Assembly: GCF_002257695.2 (NCBI RefSeq)
Contig: NZ_CP155571.1
Reading direction: 5' to 3' (one strand)
Source of the DNA: Sporomusa acidovorans
Lineage (GTDB): Bacteria; Bacillota; Negativicutes; Sporomusales; Sporomusaceae
Length of the DNA: 64,000 bases
This document shows, one piece after another, positions 46,135 to 53,742 of this stretch (positions are counted from its first letter, which is position 1; the number at the start of each line of letters is the position of its first letter). The position numbers and the translations under genes were made by a program. Under the pieces are notes generated by a model, which saw nothing but the letters and a program-made list of their open reading frames with translations, was not told the origin of the DNA and did no database searches.

Positions 46135-46423
46135 TTGTGTGCCCGGCATGGGCGATATCTTGGCGGTGAAAGTCCGCTATGCGGAAATAAAGTGATGGTT
46201 TGTTTCCTATTGATAAGTTTGATTCTTAGTACAATGCTTATTTCGAGTATCAGTATTGTCTGTCTATCAAATGACAGTATATCGGTGAGAACATATATTT
46301 AATCCCGCATCATTTGACCCGATACGGAGAACGGAACCAATGATAATGACGAAAACATGGTTAACGCGTGAAAATGAAATTGGGTGGATTTATTCTCTTA
46401 CACGGATTTACTCCAACATGAAA

Positions 46424-46470
46424 AACGCCTAAAGCAGCCGGAACTTTGTCGGCTGCTTTAGGCGTTTTTA
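46424..46470. terminator. Strong bidirectional terminator
   Basis: AACGCCTAAAGCAGCCG and its complement CGGCTGCTTTAGGCGTT give a perfect 17-bp stem around 9 nt, followed by TTTATT; the other strand has a T-run from the A residues at 46421. The stretch 46131-46423 upstream holds no gene I can support. Confidence 0.85.
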
Positions 46471-46668
46471 TTATAGAAGATTTACTGATTTAAATTCAAT
46501 TACCGTCTTGGGGGGCATGTATCGTCCTAACAAGTAATCAAGTGACTGGCATACGGGAATTTGAGGCATTGTCTTCAAAAGCATAAAAAGAATGTCGGCA
46601 ATCCCGTCCAACGATATTTTTCGACATAGTTTTATATATTTGTTATGATCAGAACGGTGGTAAAGCAT
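46471..46668 (-). pseudogene. Possible C-terminal remnant of an unknown gene
   Basis: A 65-residue frame ending just before the strong terminator, with segments DGIADILFMLLK and YMPPKTVIEF. I do not recognise it. Position relative to the terminator suggests the tail of a former minus-strand gene. Confidence 0.25.
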
Positions 46669-47174
46669 TTTTCCGTCTGAATGCTAATACCCAATTTTCA
46701 AACAATGTCAGTTTGTATACTCGTTTTGCAGCCGAAGGTCTTGGCGGCGACAAAATTGGCGCTGATTTTGATAAGAATTATTACAATAATAGCAGTGCAG
46801 CTACTATTGACCGTTGGGGTATTTTAATTAAAGGTAAAGGTTTTAACTATAAGATTGGCCGTCAAGATGGTGCGCTCGGCCAAGGCTTGCTTTATGATTC
46901 CACTGGTTACATGGGTAAAAATCAAGCTGCACTTGACGGTCTAATTGCTTGGGGTAAAACCGGCGATACTAATCTTACCTTCGTCGCCACTAAAGTTTGG
47001 GGAACTGGGTCCACTACCCCCGCTTATGCTATTGATGCTTCCTACAGTCCTGCAAAAGGATGGAAATTGGGGGGGACATTATCTAGACTAGGTGGTGATA
47101 TTGACACTAATTATTGGGCGATAAATACCGCATACACTGACAGTGACAGCGCCGGAAACGGGGGGGCAAGATGA
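46644..47174 (+). pseudogene. Outer-membrane porin internal fragment
   Basis: About 175 residues of a beta-strand-rich protein (FFRLNANTQFSNNVSLYTR, GILIKGKGFNYKIGRQDG, YDSTGYMGKNQAALDGLI, FVATKVWGTG) typical of the SLH-domain porins of Negativicutes. Neither the signal peptide and SLH domain nor the C-terminal strand is present; both ends are abrupt joins. It supports an outer-membrane-bearing Firmicute host. Confidence 0.65.
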
Positions 47175-47569
47175 AAGATGCGTGTACAGCAAATCAGGCA
47201 GAACACTTAGCTGTGCTGCTGGACGAGGCGGCTGAACAAATAAAGGCAGGCCGGCGGGCGGTTTGCTCCGCATGCCGGACGGATGAACTGGCAGCCCGGC
47301 TGCAGAAGGATCGGTTTCACCTGGCGGTGCTGGGCCAGTTTAAACGGGGCAAGAGCAGCCTGATAATGCGCTGCTGGGCGGGGAGTTTCTGCCGACCAGT
47401 TCGGTGCCGGTGACAGCGTTGCCGACCGTTATTTGCCGGGAGGTATGCGGCGGGCGACAATTACGCTTGCCGCGAGCGGACGGAGACGGGCGAGTTTGCC
47501 GACAACCCGGAACTGGCAAACTATTTGAACCGGTTTGTCGCCGAAACGCTGGTCGTTGCTGTGCGCCAG
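47171..47569 (+). pseudogene. Dynamin-like GTPase N-terminal remnant
   Basis: A helical start is followed by LAVLGQFKRGKSSLI, the P-loop of bacterial dynamin-like GTPases. One base is missing near 47367; the other frame continues LLGGEFLPTSSVPVTALPT, the switch region. A later shift and the ISAs1 insertion end it. The base composition is GC-rich, like the fluoride island that follows. Confidence 0.7.
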
Positions 47570-47579
47570 TCCAGTTAGC
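47570..47579. repeat. ISAs1 target duplication, left copy
   Basis: TCCAGTTAGC directly abuts the left inverted repeat and recurs at 48813-48822. Confidence 0.9.
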
Positions 47580-48812
47580 CAGGGGATGTTCATGAAAAAT
47601 AAGTTATAAAAAAAGAGGAAAAAAGAGAGAAATAGAAAATATAAGGCAATGAGGTGAAGAAGATGGAAAATCTCATTGCGATATTAGAAAAAGTGTCAGA
47701 TCCACGACAGGCATGGAAGATTAAACATAAGCTATCGGACATATTACTCATCTGTTTATTTGCAGTAACCTGTAATGCTAATAGTGCGCTAGAAATCTAT
47801 GATTTCGCGGTTAGCCGAAAGCAATGGCTTAATACGATCCTTTCTTTGGAAAACGGTATACCAAGCCGTTTAACCTTTGCCAGAGTGCTGCAACTGATTT
47901 CACCCAAAGCATTCGCTGTGGCCTTTACGCAAATTATGGCTAGTGTGGAATCCATAAGTAAAGGACGAATAGTGGCTATTGATGGAAAAGCGATTGCCGG
48001 TACATACCACAATGAGGGAAGAAAAGGCTTAGTGTATATGGTTGGTGCATGGTGCAACGAAAATAAGCTTTCGCTGGCTCAAGTAAAAACCCATGATAAA
48101 AGCAATGAAATTACTGCCATTCCCGAATTGTTAGACCTTCTTGATCTAAAAGGAGCTGTCATCACGATGGATGCCATGGGCTGCCAAAAAGACATTGTGA
48201 AAAAAATTGTAAAAGAAAAGAAAGCGGATTATCTGATCGGATTAAAGGGCAATCAAGGCACCATGTATCAAGAATTCATGGAATATGCACAATCAACCAT
48301 ACAGGAGCCACGCGGTAAAGACGAATATGAGATATACCGAACTATGGAGAAAAGTCATGGGCGCATTGAGGAACGAAACTACTACTTGTTCCGGAATTTA
48401 GAATGGTTTAGCGACAAAAAGGAATGGTTGGGATTAAGTGGGTTATTGTTGACGGAAAGCCGCAGAACAGACGTAAAAAGCGGCAAAAAAGCAGAGGCAG
48501 AAATTCGCTTGTATATTACGAGTATGAAAGGCACTATCGAAGAAATTGCCCAAGCTTCCCGGTCGCACTGGGGAATTGAAAATAATTTACACTGGGTGTT
48601 GGACGTTGGGTTTCGAGAAGATCAGTGGCAGACGCGAATGAATATCGAGGCGGCAAATTTATCACAATTGAGGAGACTGTCGGCAAATTTGTTGAAGTTA
48701 GAATCTGATTATAATGCCTCTATTCAGCGCAAGCGCTATCGTTGCTCGCTAGACCCTGACTATATGGAGAAAGTCCTTTTTAATCCCTGCCTTTTTTCAT
48801 GAACATGCCCTG
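47580..48812 (+). mobile_element. ISAs1 family insertion sequence
   Basis: 1233-bp element with terminal inverted repeats CAGGGGATGTTCATGAAAAA at 47580 and the complement CAGGGCATGTTCATGAAAAA at the right end, one mismatch, and a 10-bp target duplication TCCAGTTAGC. Intact and probably recent. Confidence 0.92.
47663..48802 (+). CDS. ISAs1 family transposase
   Basis: Complete 379-aa DDE transposase. Features are VSDPRQAWKIKHKLSDIL at the N terminus, VAIDGKAIAGTYH with the first catalytic Asp, AVITMDAMGCQKDI with the second and RSHWGIENNLHWVLDV with the Glu region. ATG at 47663 follows GAGGTGAAG; a GTG three codons upstream is an alternative. Confidence 0.92.
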   Translation: MENLIAILEKVSDPRQAWKIKHKLSDILLICLFAVTCNANSALEIYDFAVSRKQWLNTILSLENGIPSRLTFARVLQLISPKAFAVAFTQIMASVESISKGRIVAIDGKAIAGTYHNEGRKGLVYMVGAWCNENKLSLAQVKTHDKSNEITAIPELLDLLDLKGAVITMDAMGCQKDIVKKIVKEKKADYLIGLKGNQGTMYQEFMEYAQSTIQEPRGKDEYEIYRTMEKSHGRIEERNYYLFRNLEWFSDKKEWLGLSGLLLTESRRTDVKSGKKAEAEIRLYITSMKGTIEEIAQASRSHWGIENNLHWVLDVGFREDQWQTRMNIEAANLSQLRRLSANLLKLESDYNASIQRKRYRCSLDPDYMEKVLFNPCLFS

Positions 48813-48822
48813 TCCAGTTAGC
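48813..48822. repeat. ISAs1 target duplication, right copy
   Basis: TCCAGTTAGC abuts the right inverted repeat; nine bases later the promoter of the fluoride riboswitch begins. Confidence 0.9.
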
Positions 48823-48831
48823 AGGTTGCTA

Positions 48832-48861
48832 TTGACGCAGAATCCGGCGGGCTGGTATAAT
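48832..48861 (+). promoter_or_regulatory. Sigma-A promoter of fluoride riboswitch 1
   Basis: TTGACG at 48832 and TATAAT at 48856 with an 18-nt spacer, about 20 bp before the aptamer. Confidence 0.8.
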
Positions 48862-48880
48862 AAATCCATATTTGAATAGC

Positions 48881-48931
48881 GGCGATGGAGTTCGCCCTGA
48901 ACCCCGTGCAAACGGTAATGACTCCTACCAC
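48881..48931 (+). promoter_or_regulatory. Fluoride riboswitch 1 (crcB motif)
   Basis: GGCGATGGAGTTCGCC opens the motif, followed by TGAACCCCG and the conserved GTAATGACTCCTACC close. This matches the crcB RNA consensus closely, including the GGAGT/ACTCC pseudoknot partners. The 3' segment ACTCCTACC is also the 5' arm of the terminator hairpin that follows, so fluoride binding should prevent termination. It controls the enolase gene at 49157 and perhaps everything downstream. Confidence 0.93.
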
Positions 48932-48957
48932 TTAGGTGGTAGGAGTCTGTTTTTTTA
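48920..48957 (+). terminator. Riboswitch-controlled terminator
   Basis: GACTCCTACCAC pairs with GTGGTAGGAGTC around a short loop and is followed by TGTTTTTTT; the 5' arm overlaps the aptamer. Confidence 0.9.
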
Positions 48958-48965
48958 TCCGATGA

Positions 48966-49075
48966 CCAAGGCGCTCTAAGACTCCCATCTTCTACAAGTG
49001 GGAATTAAGGGCGCCTAAGTCCCTGGATAAGTTCGGCTAAGATTCAGATGGAGTTAAAACTCCACCTGAATCAAG
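48966..49075. repeat. Two stem-loops between riboswitch 1 and enolase, IS200/IS605-like relic
   Basis: GGCGC at 48970 pairs with GCGCC at 49011, enclosing TCCCA/TGGGA; then GATTCAGATGGAGTT pairs with AACTCCACCTGAATC at 49041-49072 with one mismatch. Such consecutive hairpins resemble ends of IS200/IS605 elements, but no transposase is present. Confidence 0.4.
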
Positions 49076-49156
49076 TCTCACTTTATGGCGCGGCTGCGGC
49101 TTAGCAATAAGCTTTGTACATAAACTAGCTGGAAGAAATCAAAGGAGGAATTCATC

Positions 49157-50437
49157 ATGACCAGTAAGATCGTCAAGGTAAATGCGTTAGAGATTTTGGA
49201 TTCGCGCGGCAACCCGACCATCCGGGTGAACGTGGAACTTGAAAGCGGCGTCCGGGCGTCGGCTTCGGTGCCGTCGGGGGCGTCCACCGGTGAGAATGAG
49301 GCGCTGGAACTCAGAGACGGTGACAAGGCCCGCTATGGCGGCAAGGGCGTACTTAAGGCGGTAGCCAATGTCAATAAACTCATTGCGTCCAAACTCAGCG
49401 GGCAGGACGCCGGCGACCAGGAGAAAATTGACCGCTTGCTCATTGACCTGGACGGTACGCCGACCAAGGCCAATCTGGGAGCCAATGCCATCCTGGGCGT
49501 TTCCATGGCGGTGGCCCGGGCAGCGGCTGTTGACCAGGGACTGCCGCTGTATGCCTATCTGGGCGGCGAAGTGGCGGCGCGCCTGCCGGTGCCGATGATG
49601 AACATTTTAAACGGCGGCAAGCATGCCGACAATAGTGTGGATTTCCAGGAGTTTATGGTCATGCCGGTTGGCGCGCCGACTTTTGCCAAGGCGCTGCAGT
49701 ACGGCGTGGAAACTTTTCATGCGTTAAAGAACATACTGGCTAAGGCAGGTTATGCCACCAGCGTCGGCGATGAAGGCGGCTTTGCGCCCAACTTAAAGAG
49801 CAACGAGGAGGCCTGCGAGCTGATCATTGCCGCCATCCAGGCGGCCGGCTATGTGCCGGGCGTGGATATCGCCCTGGCGCTCGACCCGGCCGCCAGTTCG
49901 TTTTATGAGAATGGAAAGTACCATTTAACCAAGTCCGGCCAAGGCGTAAAGAGCAGCAGCGAAATGACGGCGCTCTACAAAACGTGGGCGAAAAAGTACT
50001 ACCTGGTGTCCCTGGAGGACGGCTTGGCGGAAAACGACTGGGAGGGATTCCGGGAACATACGGCCGCATTAGGCCATTACCTCCAGATTGTGGGCGACGA
50101 TATTTTTGTGACCAATACCAATTTCATTGCCCGCGGCATTGAGGAAAAGAGCACCAATGCGGTCCTTATTAAGCTCAACCAGATCGGCACGGTGACTGAG
50201 ACCATCGAGGCCATTAAACTGTGCCGCCAGGCCGGCTGGAATTATGTCATTTCCCATCGGTCCGGCGAGACGGAGGACACTTTCCTGGCCGACTTTGCCG
50301 TGGCCATGGGCGGCGGCCAGATCAAGACCGGTTCGGCCTGCCGCAGTGAGCGCATTGCCAAGTACAACCGCTTGCTGGAAATTGAGGTCGAACTGGGTGA
50401 CAAAGCGGTATTTCAAAATCCGTTTGCCGGAAAATAG
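49157..50437 (+). CDS. eno: Phosphopyruvate hydratase (enolase) in the fluoride island
   Basis: Cytoplasmic glycolytic enzyme converting 2-phosphoglycerate to phosphoenolpyruvate, 426 aa, full length. Catalytic and metal segments are present: LDSRGNPT, GASTGENEA, HADNSVDFQEF, GDEGGFAPN, ALDPAAS, SLEDGLAENDW, GDDIFVTN, SHRSGETED and KTGSACRSERIAKYN. Unusual residues are Lys in NGGKHADN and Ser in AASSFY, where Ala or Glu and Glu are usual. Enolase is the classic fluoride-sensitive enzyme, and the copy lies under a fluoride riboswitch, so it likely serves as an inducible spare. AAAGGAGG precedes the start. Confidence 0.93.
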   Translation: MTSKIVKVNALEILDSRGNPTIRVNVELESGVRASASVPSGASTGENEALELRDGDKARYGGKGVLKAVANVNKLIASKLSGQDAGDQEKIDRLLIDLDGTPTKANLGANAILGVSMAVARAAAVDQGLPLYAYLGGEVAARLPVPMMNILNGGKHADNSVDFQEFMVMPVGAPTFAKALQYGVETFHALKNILAKAGYATSVGDEGGFAPNLKSNEEACELIIAAIQAAGYVPGVDIALALDPAASSFYENGKYHLTKSGQGVKSSSEMTALYKTWAKKYYLVSLEDGLAENDWEGFREHTAALGHYLQIVGDDIFVTNTNFIARGIEEKSTNAVLIKLNQIGTVTETIEAIKLCRQAGWNYVISHRSGETEDTFLADFAVAMGGGQIKTGSACRSERIAKYNRLLEIEVELGDKAVFQNPFAGK

Positions 50438-50485
50438 CAAGCGGCCAGCTTGCGTTCCTGGCAGACAGCGCAGCAACGAAAACCG

Positions 50486-50583
50486 GGCGATGGAGTTCGC
50501 CATAACCCCGCAGTGACAGCGGTAATAACTCCTACCTTCCCCGTTGTGATTGGCCAAAGGCCAATAAGAAAATAAGGAGGGAG
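50486..50583 (+). promoter_or_regulatory. Fluoride riboswitch 2 (crcB motif) with translational expression platform
   Basis: The aptamer runs from GGCGATGGAGTTCGCC at 50486 to ACTCCTACC at 50536. Its last part CTCCTACCTT (50529-50538) is complementary in nine of ten positions to AAGGAGGGAG (50574-50583), the ribosome binding site of the next gene, and a TTGGCC/GGCCAA hairpin at 50550-50564 brings them together. Fluoride binding should therefore free the ribosome binding site. No T-run terminator and no clear promoter lie between the enolase stop and this element. Confidence 0.9.
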
Positions 50584-50589
50584 TCGCAG

Positions 50590-51765
50590 ATGGAACAAAA
50601 CTTTGCCATAGGCGCCCAATGGGTGCTGTTGGCCCTCATTGCCACGGTGCTGTCTATCCGGCTGGGCATTTCGGTGGCGCTCATGGAAATTGCCGTGGGC
50701 GTGATCGGCGGCAACGCCATTCAACTGGAGATTACGCCCTGGGTCACGTTCCTGGCCGGCTTCGGCGCGGTGGTGCTGACCTTTCTGGCCGGGGCCGAGA
50801 TCGACCCGGACAGCCTCAAGGGCAATCTGAAACAAAGCCTGGTCATTGGGTTTTTATCCTTTCTGCTGCCGTTTGCCGGCGGTATGCTGTTTGCCAAGTA
50901 TGTGTTCGGCTGGGACAGCAATGCGGCCAAGATTGCCGGCATTGCCCTGTCCACCACATCGGTGGCGGTGGTGTATGCCGTCATGGTGGAAAGCGGCCTG
51001 TCGGCCAGCCGCTTGGGGCAGGCGATATTGGCGGCCTGCTTTGTCACCGACCTGGGGACGGTGCTGGCGCTGGGCCTGTTATTTACCGGTTTTTCTCTGA
51101 AAGTCGTCTGGTTTACGGCGGTCATGATCGTGGCCGTGTTTGCCATCACGCCGCTGGCTGCTAAGGTATTCAAGTGGTACGGCGGGCGGGTCAGCGAGCC
51201 GGAAATCAAGTTTATTTTCCTGGTGCTCTTAGCCCTGGCCTATTTGGCCGTCATCAGCGGCAGCGAGGCAGTGCTGCCGGCCTATATTATCGGCATGGCC
51301 ATGGCCCGGTTTTTCAAACAATATAAAGAAACGCTGACCAAGATGCGGGCCATTGTGTTTGCGGTGTTTACGCCGTTTTATTTCATCAAGGCCGGGGTGC
51401 TGGTGTCGGTGAGCGCTCTCTATACCATGTCCGGTGCCATTCTGGTCTTTTTACTGGTCAAGATGGCGGCCAAATTTATCGGCGTGCTGCCGGCCACCCG
51501 CTGGTTTCAGTATGAGCCGCGCACCGGCGTCTATACCACGCTGTTAATGAGCACCGGTTTGACTTTTGGCACTATCTCGGCGTTGTATGGACTGACCAAC
51601 CAATATATTGACGGCAGCCAGTACAGTGTGCTGGTGGCCACGGTCATTTTGAGCGCCGTGGTGCCGACGATGATTGCCCAGAAATGGTTTTTCCCGCTGG
51701 AGGCGGTAAGCGAGCCGCCGCGGGCGATGGCGGCAATGGTCATCAAAGAGAGGGAGGCCGATTAG
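50590..51765 (+). CDS. Cation:proton antiporter (CPA2/KefB-type) of the fluoride operon
   Basis: Inner-membrane antiporter of 391 aa with about 12 helices. Recognisable segments are GAVVLTFLAGAEIDPD near residue 56, the discontinuous-helix STTSVAVVYAVM near 120 and CFVTDLGTVLALGL near 155 with the likely ion-binding Asp, all as in Na+/H+ exchangers of the Pfam PF00999 group. Such antiporters are known members of fluoride-riboswitch regulons. The gene is the first after riboswitch 2 and is followed 2 bp later by a UspA gene. Confidence 0.88.
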   Translation: MEQNFAIGAQWVLLALIATVLSIRLGISVALMEIAVGVIGGNAIQLEITPWVTFLAGFGAVVLTFLAGAEIDPDSLKGNLKQSLVIGFLSFLLPFAGGMLFAKYVFGWDSNAAKIAGIALSTTSVAVVYAVMVESGLSASRLGQAILAACFVTDLGTVLALGLLFTGFSLKVVWFTAVMIVAVFAITPLAAKVFKWYGGRVSEPEIKFIFLVLLALAYLAVISGSEAVLPAYIIGMAMARFFKQYKETLTKMRAIVFAVFTPFYFIKAGVLVSVSALYTMSGAILVFLLVKMAAKFIGVLPATRWFQYEPRTGVYTTLLMSTGLTFGTISALYGLTNQYIDGSQYSVLVATVILSAVVPTMIAQKWFFPLEAVSEPPRAMAAMVIKEREAD

Positions 51766-51766
51766 C

Positions 51767-52189
51767 ATGGATGTGAAAAAAATGGTCGTGGCCTATGACG
51801 GTTCGGCAGGCAGCCACAAGGCGCTGGCCTGGGCGGTGAGCCTAGCCGCCAAGCTGGGCGGCGACGTAGTGGTGGTCAGTGTCGTCAAGCCGCCCGAGTT
51901 TAGCTCCAGCATTGACGAAGTGGATGAATGGTACGAGGGCGGAGAAAAACAGTACCGGCCGCTCTTAGAGCAGGCGGCCGCCTATGGCGAGGCAGAGGGA
52001 GTTTCTCTTAAGACGGAAATTTTGCGAGGGCATCCGGCGGAGAGTATTATCCGCTATGCCGCCGACCGCAAGGCCGACCTTATCGTCACGGGCACGCGGG
52101 GCATGGGCGGCTTTAAAAGCCTGGTTATCGGCAGTGTGGCGCAAAAGGTGGTTACCTATGCGAAAGTGCCGGTGGTTGTGGTGAAATAA
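51767..52189 (+). CDS. Universal stress protein, UspA family
   Basis: Cytoplasmic 140-aa protein with the UspA fold. VVAYDGSAGSHKALAWA opens the nucleotide-binding site, and GTRGMGGFKSLVIGSVAQKV near residue 105-125 is the ATP-binding GxxGx9GS motif. UspA genes recur in fluoride-riboswitch operons beside antiporters. AGGGAGG ends within the previous gene, so the two are translationally linked. Confidence 0.9.
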   Translation: MDVKKMVVAYDGSAGSHKALAWAVSLAAKLGGDVVVVSVVKPPEFSSSIDEVDEWYEGGEKQYRPLLEQAAAYGEAEGVSLKTEILRGHPAESIIRYAADRKADLIVTGTRGMGGFKSLVIGSVAQKVVTYAKVPVVVVK

Positions 52190-52226
52190 CGAGTATAGCC
52201 TCATATGAATGGAGCGAGGTGAAGCG

Positions 52227-52424
52227 ATGGTTTTGGTCATGCTGCTGTATCTGCTGAATGGGTTACTATACACCGTTACGGTGTACTGTGCGCTGCTCAT
52301 GCTGGAAAAAGCGGGCAGACGCGACAAGGAAACCAGGATACAGCGGGTCGATCTAGCCGCACGATGGGCGGTTGGTTTTACGTTATTGCAACTATGCACC
52401 GATACGATGAAAATCGTGGGCTAA
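52227..52424 (+). CDS. Small membrane protein of the fluoride operon, copy 1 (65 aa)
   Basis: Unrecognised protein with a first hydrophobic helix (MLLYLLNGLLYTVTVYCALL), a basic loop after LMLEKAGRRDK and a second, weaker hydrophobic segment with FTLLQLCTD. GAGGTGA precedes the ATG at 52227. It resembles the protein at 52677 in the YLxN, LMEK-like and TLLQL positions, so the two are paralogues. Function unknown; operon context implies a role under fluoride stress. Confidence 0.65.
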   Translation: MVLVMLLYLLNGLLYTVTVYCALLMLEKAGRRDKETRIQRVDLAARWAVGFTLLQLCTDTMKIVG

Positions 52425-52477
52425 CGACCGGCTGCGTTGCCGGCCGTCAAGGGATGGCGCAAGGGAGCGGATGACAA

Positions 52478-52708
52478 ATGACGGAATGGGAGAAAGTGTA
52501 TGCCTGCTTGGCTGAGCTGGAGGGAGAATGCGGCGACCTGCTCCGCGGACAGGATGGGTATCAGCCGGTGCAGGAAATGCTGCTGATGGCCAAGATGGCC
52601 AAATTGTACGCGCTGCTGGCCGCGCTAGAGCGCCGCGACTGCCTGGAAGCCGTTAAGCCGGCTGAGGAGGAAGAGCATGCTGTTGATTGCGCTGGAGTAT
52701 CTGTTTAA
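52478..52708 (+). CDS. Hypothetical helical protein of the fluoride operon (76 aa)
   Basis: Acidic, Leu/Ala-rich protein (EKVYACLAELEGECGDLL, MAKMAKLYALLAALERRD) predicted to be mostly helical and soluble. I do not recognise a family. Its 3' end overlaps the start of the next gene by 32 bp in another frame, which fits a tight operon. Confidence 0.55.
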   Translation: MTEWEKVYACLAELEGECGDLLRGQDGYQPVQEMLLMAKMAKLYALLAALERRDCLEAVKPAEEEEHAVDCAGVSV

Positions 52709-52898
52709 CTGGGGCTTTTTTATCGTGGCGGTGTTTCTGGTGCTGTGGCTGATGGAGAAGATCGGCAAAAAACGGCCCGCCGCCTGGCGGGAGCGGGCGG
52801 CGCTGGCTGCCGTGATGGCAGCCGGTGCGACGTTGCTACAACTGGTTGTCCATGCCGTCACACTGGTCTATTGCGCCGGTCTGGCGGCAGGGCCGTAA
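52677..52898 (+). CDS. Small membrane protein of the fluoride operon, copy 2 (73 aa)
   Basis: Two predicted membrane helices, FNWGFFIVAVFLVLWLM and AALAAVMAAGATLLQLVVHA, joined by a basic loop (EKIGKKRPAAWRER). GAGGAGGAAGAG precedes the ATG inside the previous gene. Paralogue of the protein at 52227; no known family recognised. Confidence 0.65.
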   Translation: MLLIALEYLFNWGFFIVAVFLVLWLMEKIGKKRPAAWRERAALAAVMAAGATLLQLVVHAVTLVYCAGLAAGP

Positions 52899-52945
52899 CG
52901 CGAGTGTGAATGTGGATTGTATACCAAGTCGAAGGAGGAATCTCT

Positions 52946-53293
52946 GTGCCCAAAATTGCAAGTCAAGCCAAACGATTACGGATTTATATCGGGGAAAGCG
53001 ATCACTGGAAACGGCGGTCTTTATATCACGCTATTGTGGAAAAGGCCAAAGAGCTGGATATGGCGGGAGCGACGGTGTTTCGCGGCATTATCGGCTATGG
53101 GGCCAACAGCCGGATTCATACGGCCAGTATCATCGATTTATCCAGCGATTTGCCTATTTTGCTGGAAATTATCGACAGCGAGGAATATATTGCCAAATTG
53201 CTGCCGTTTTTGGATGACATGCTGGAAGAAGGCATGGTCACCATCGACGATGTGGAGGTTATCAAGTACGGACGTAAGCCGCCGAAACGATAA
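52946..53293 (+). CDS. DUF190 family protein
   Basis: A 115-aa PII-like fold protein of the DUF190 family, commonly encoded beside crcB. The central block reads KRLRIYIGESDHW, MAGATVFRGIIGYG and LPILLEIIDSEEYI. The start is a GTG at 52946 with AAGGAGG upstream; the longer frame from 52910 is not supported. It probably senses or modulates fluoride export, which is inference from association. Confidence 0.88.
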   Translation: MPKIASQAKRLRIYIGESDHWKRRSLYHAIVEKAKELDMAGATVFRGIIGYGANSRIHTASIIDLSSDLPILLEIIDSEEYIAKLLPFLDDMLEEGMVTIDDVEVIKYGRKPPKR

Positions 53294-53330
53294 ATAGGGA
53301 AAACAGATGAAGCAAGAGAGGTGAAACGAT

Positions 53331-53705
53331 ATGCTGGAAATCATCTTAGTAGCGGTTGGCGGCGGGATTGGCGCGACTACCCGGTATCTAACGTCCAATT
53401 GGGCGGCGGCGCGGTTTGGCACGGAGTTTCCCCTGGGGACTTTGCTGGTCAATGTGGTGGGGTGTTTTATCATCGGTTTGTTTATGACGCTGACTACCGA
53501 GCGTCTGAGCGTCAGCCCTTACTGGCGGCTTTTAATTGCCGTGGGATTTTTGGGCGGGCTGACCACCTTTTCGTCGTTTAGTTATGAGACATTGCGCCTT
53601 TTGCAGGACGCGGATGTTATGCGGGCGTTTTATAATGTCGGGCTCAATGTCCTGGTCGGTTTTTTGGCTACATGGCTGGGAATGGGTGCTGCCAAACTGT
53701 TCTAA
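53331..53705 (+). CDS. crcB: CrcB/FluC fluoride exporter channel
   Basis: Four-helix fluoride channel of 124 aa. Hallmarks are GGGIGATTRY at residues 10-19, PLGTLLVNVVGCFIIG near 40 with the Asn lining the pore, and GFLGGLTTFSSFSYET near 72-87 with the phenylalanine box and central Na+ site. A single gene rather than a heterodimer pair, so it should work as a dual-topology homodimer. AGAGAGGTG precedes the ATG. It removes cytoplasmic fluoride and explains the riboswitch control. Confidence 0.95.
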   Translation: MLEIILVAVGGGIGATTRYLTSNWAAARFGTEFPLGTLLVNVVGCFIIGLFMTLTTERLSVSPYWRLLIAVGFLGGLTTFSSFSYETLRLLQDADVMRAFYNVGLNVLVGFLATWLGMGAAKLF

Positions 53706-53742
53706 CAGTAAATGATTTTAGAAATAAAGGGGAGTGGAGACA

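Noticed and set aside
46141..46190. Sequence resembling part of a group II intron domain I (GGCGGTGAAAGTCC)
   Set aside because: No domain V, no reverse transcriptase and no further intron structure nearby; too short to support.
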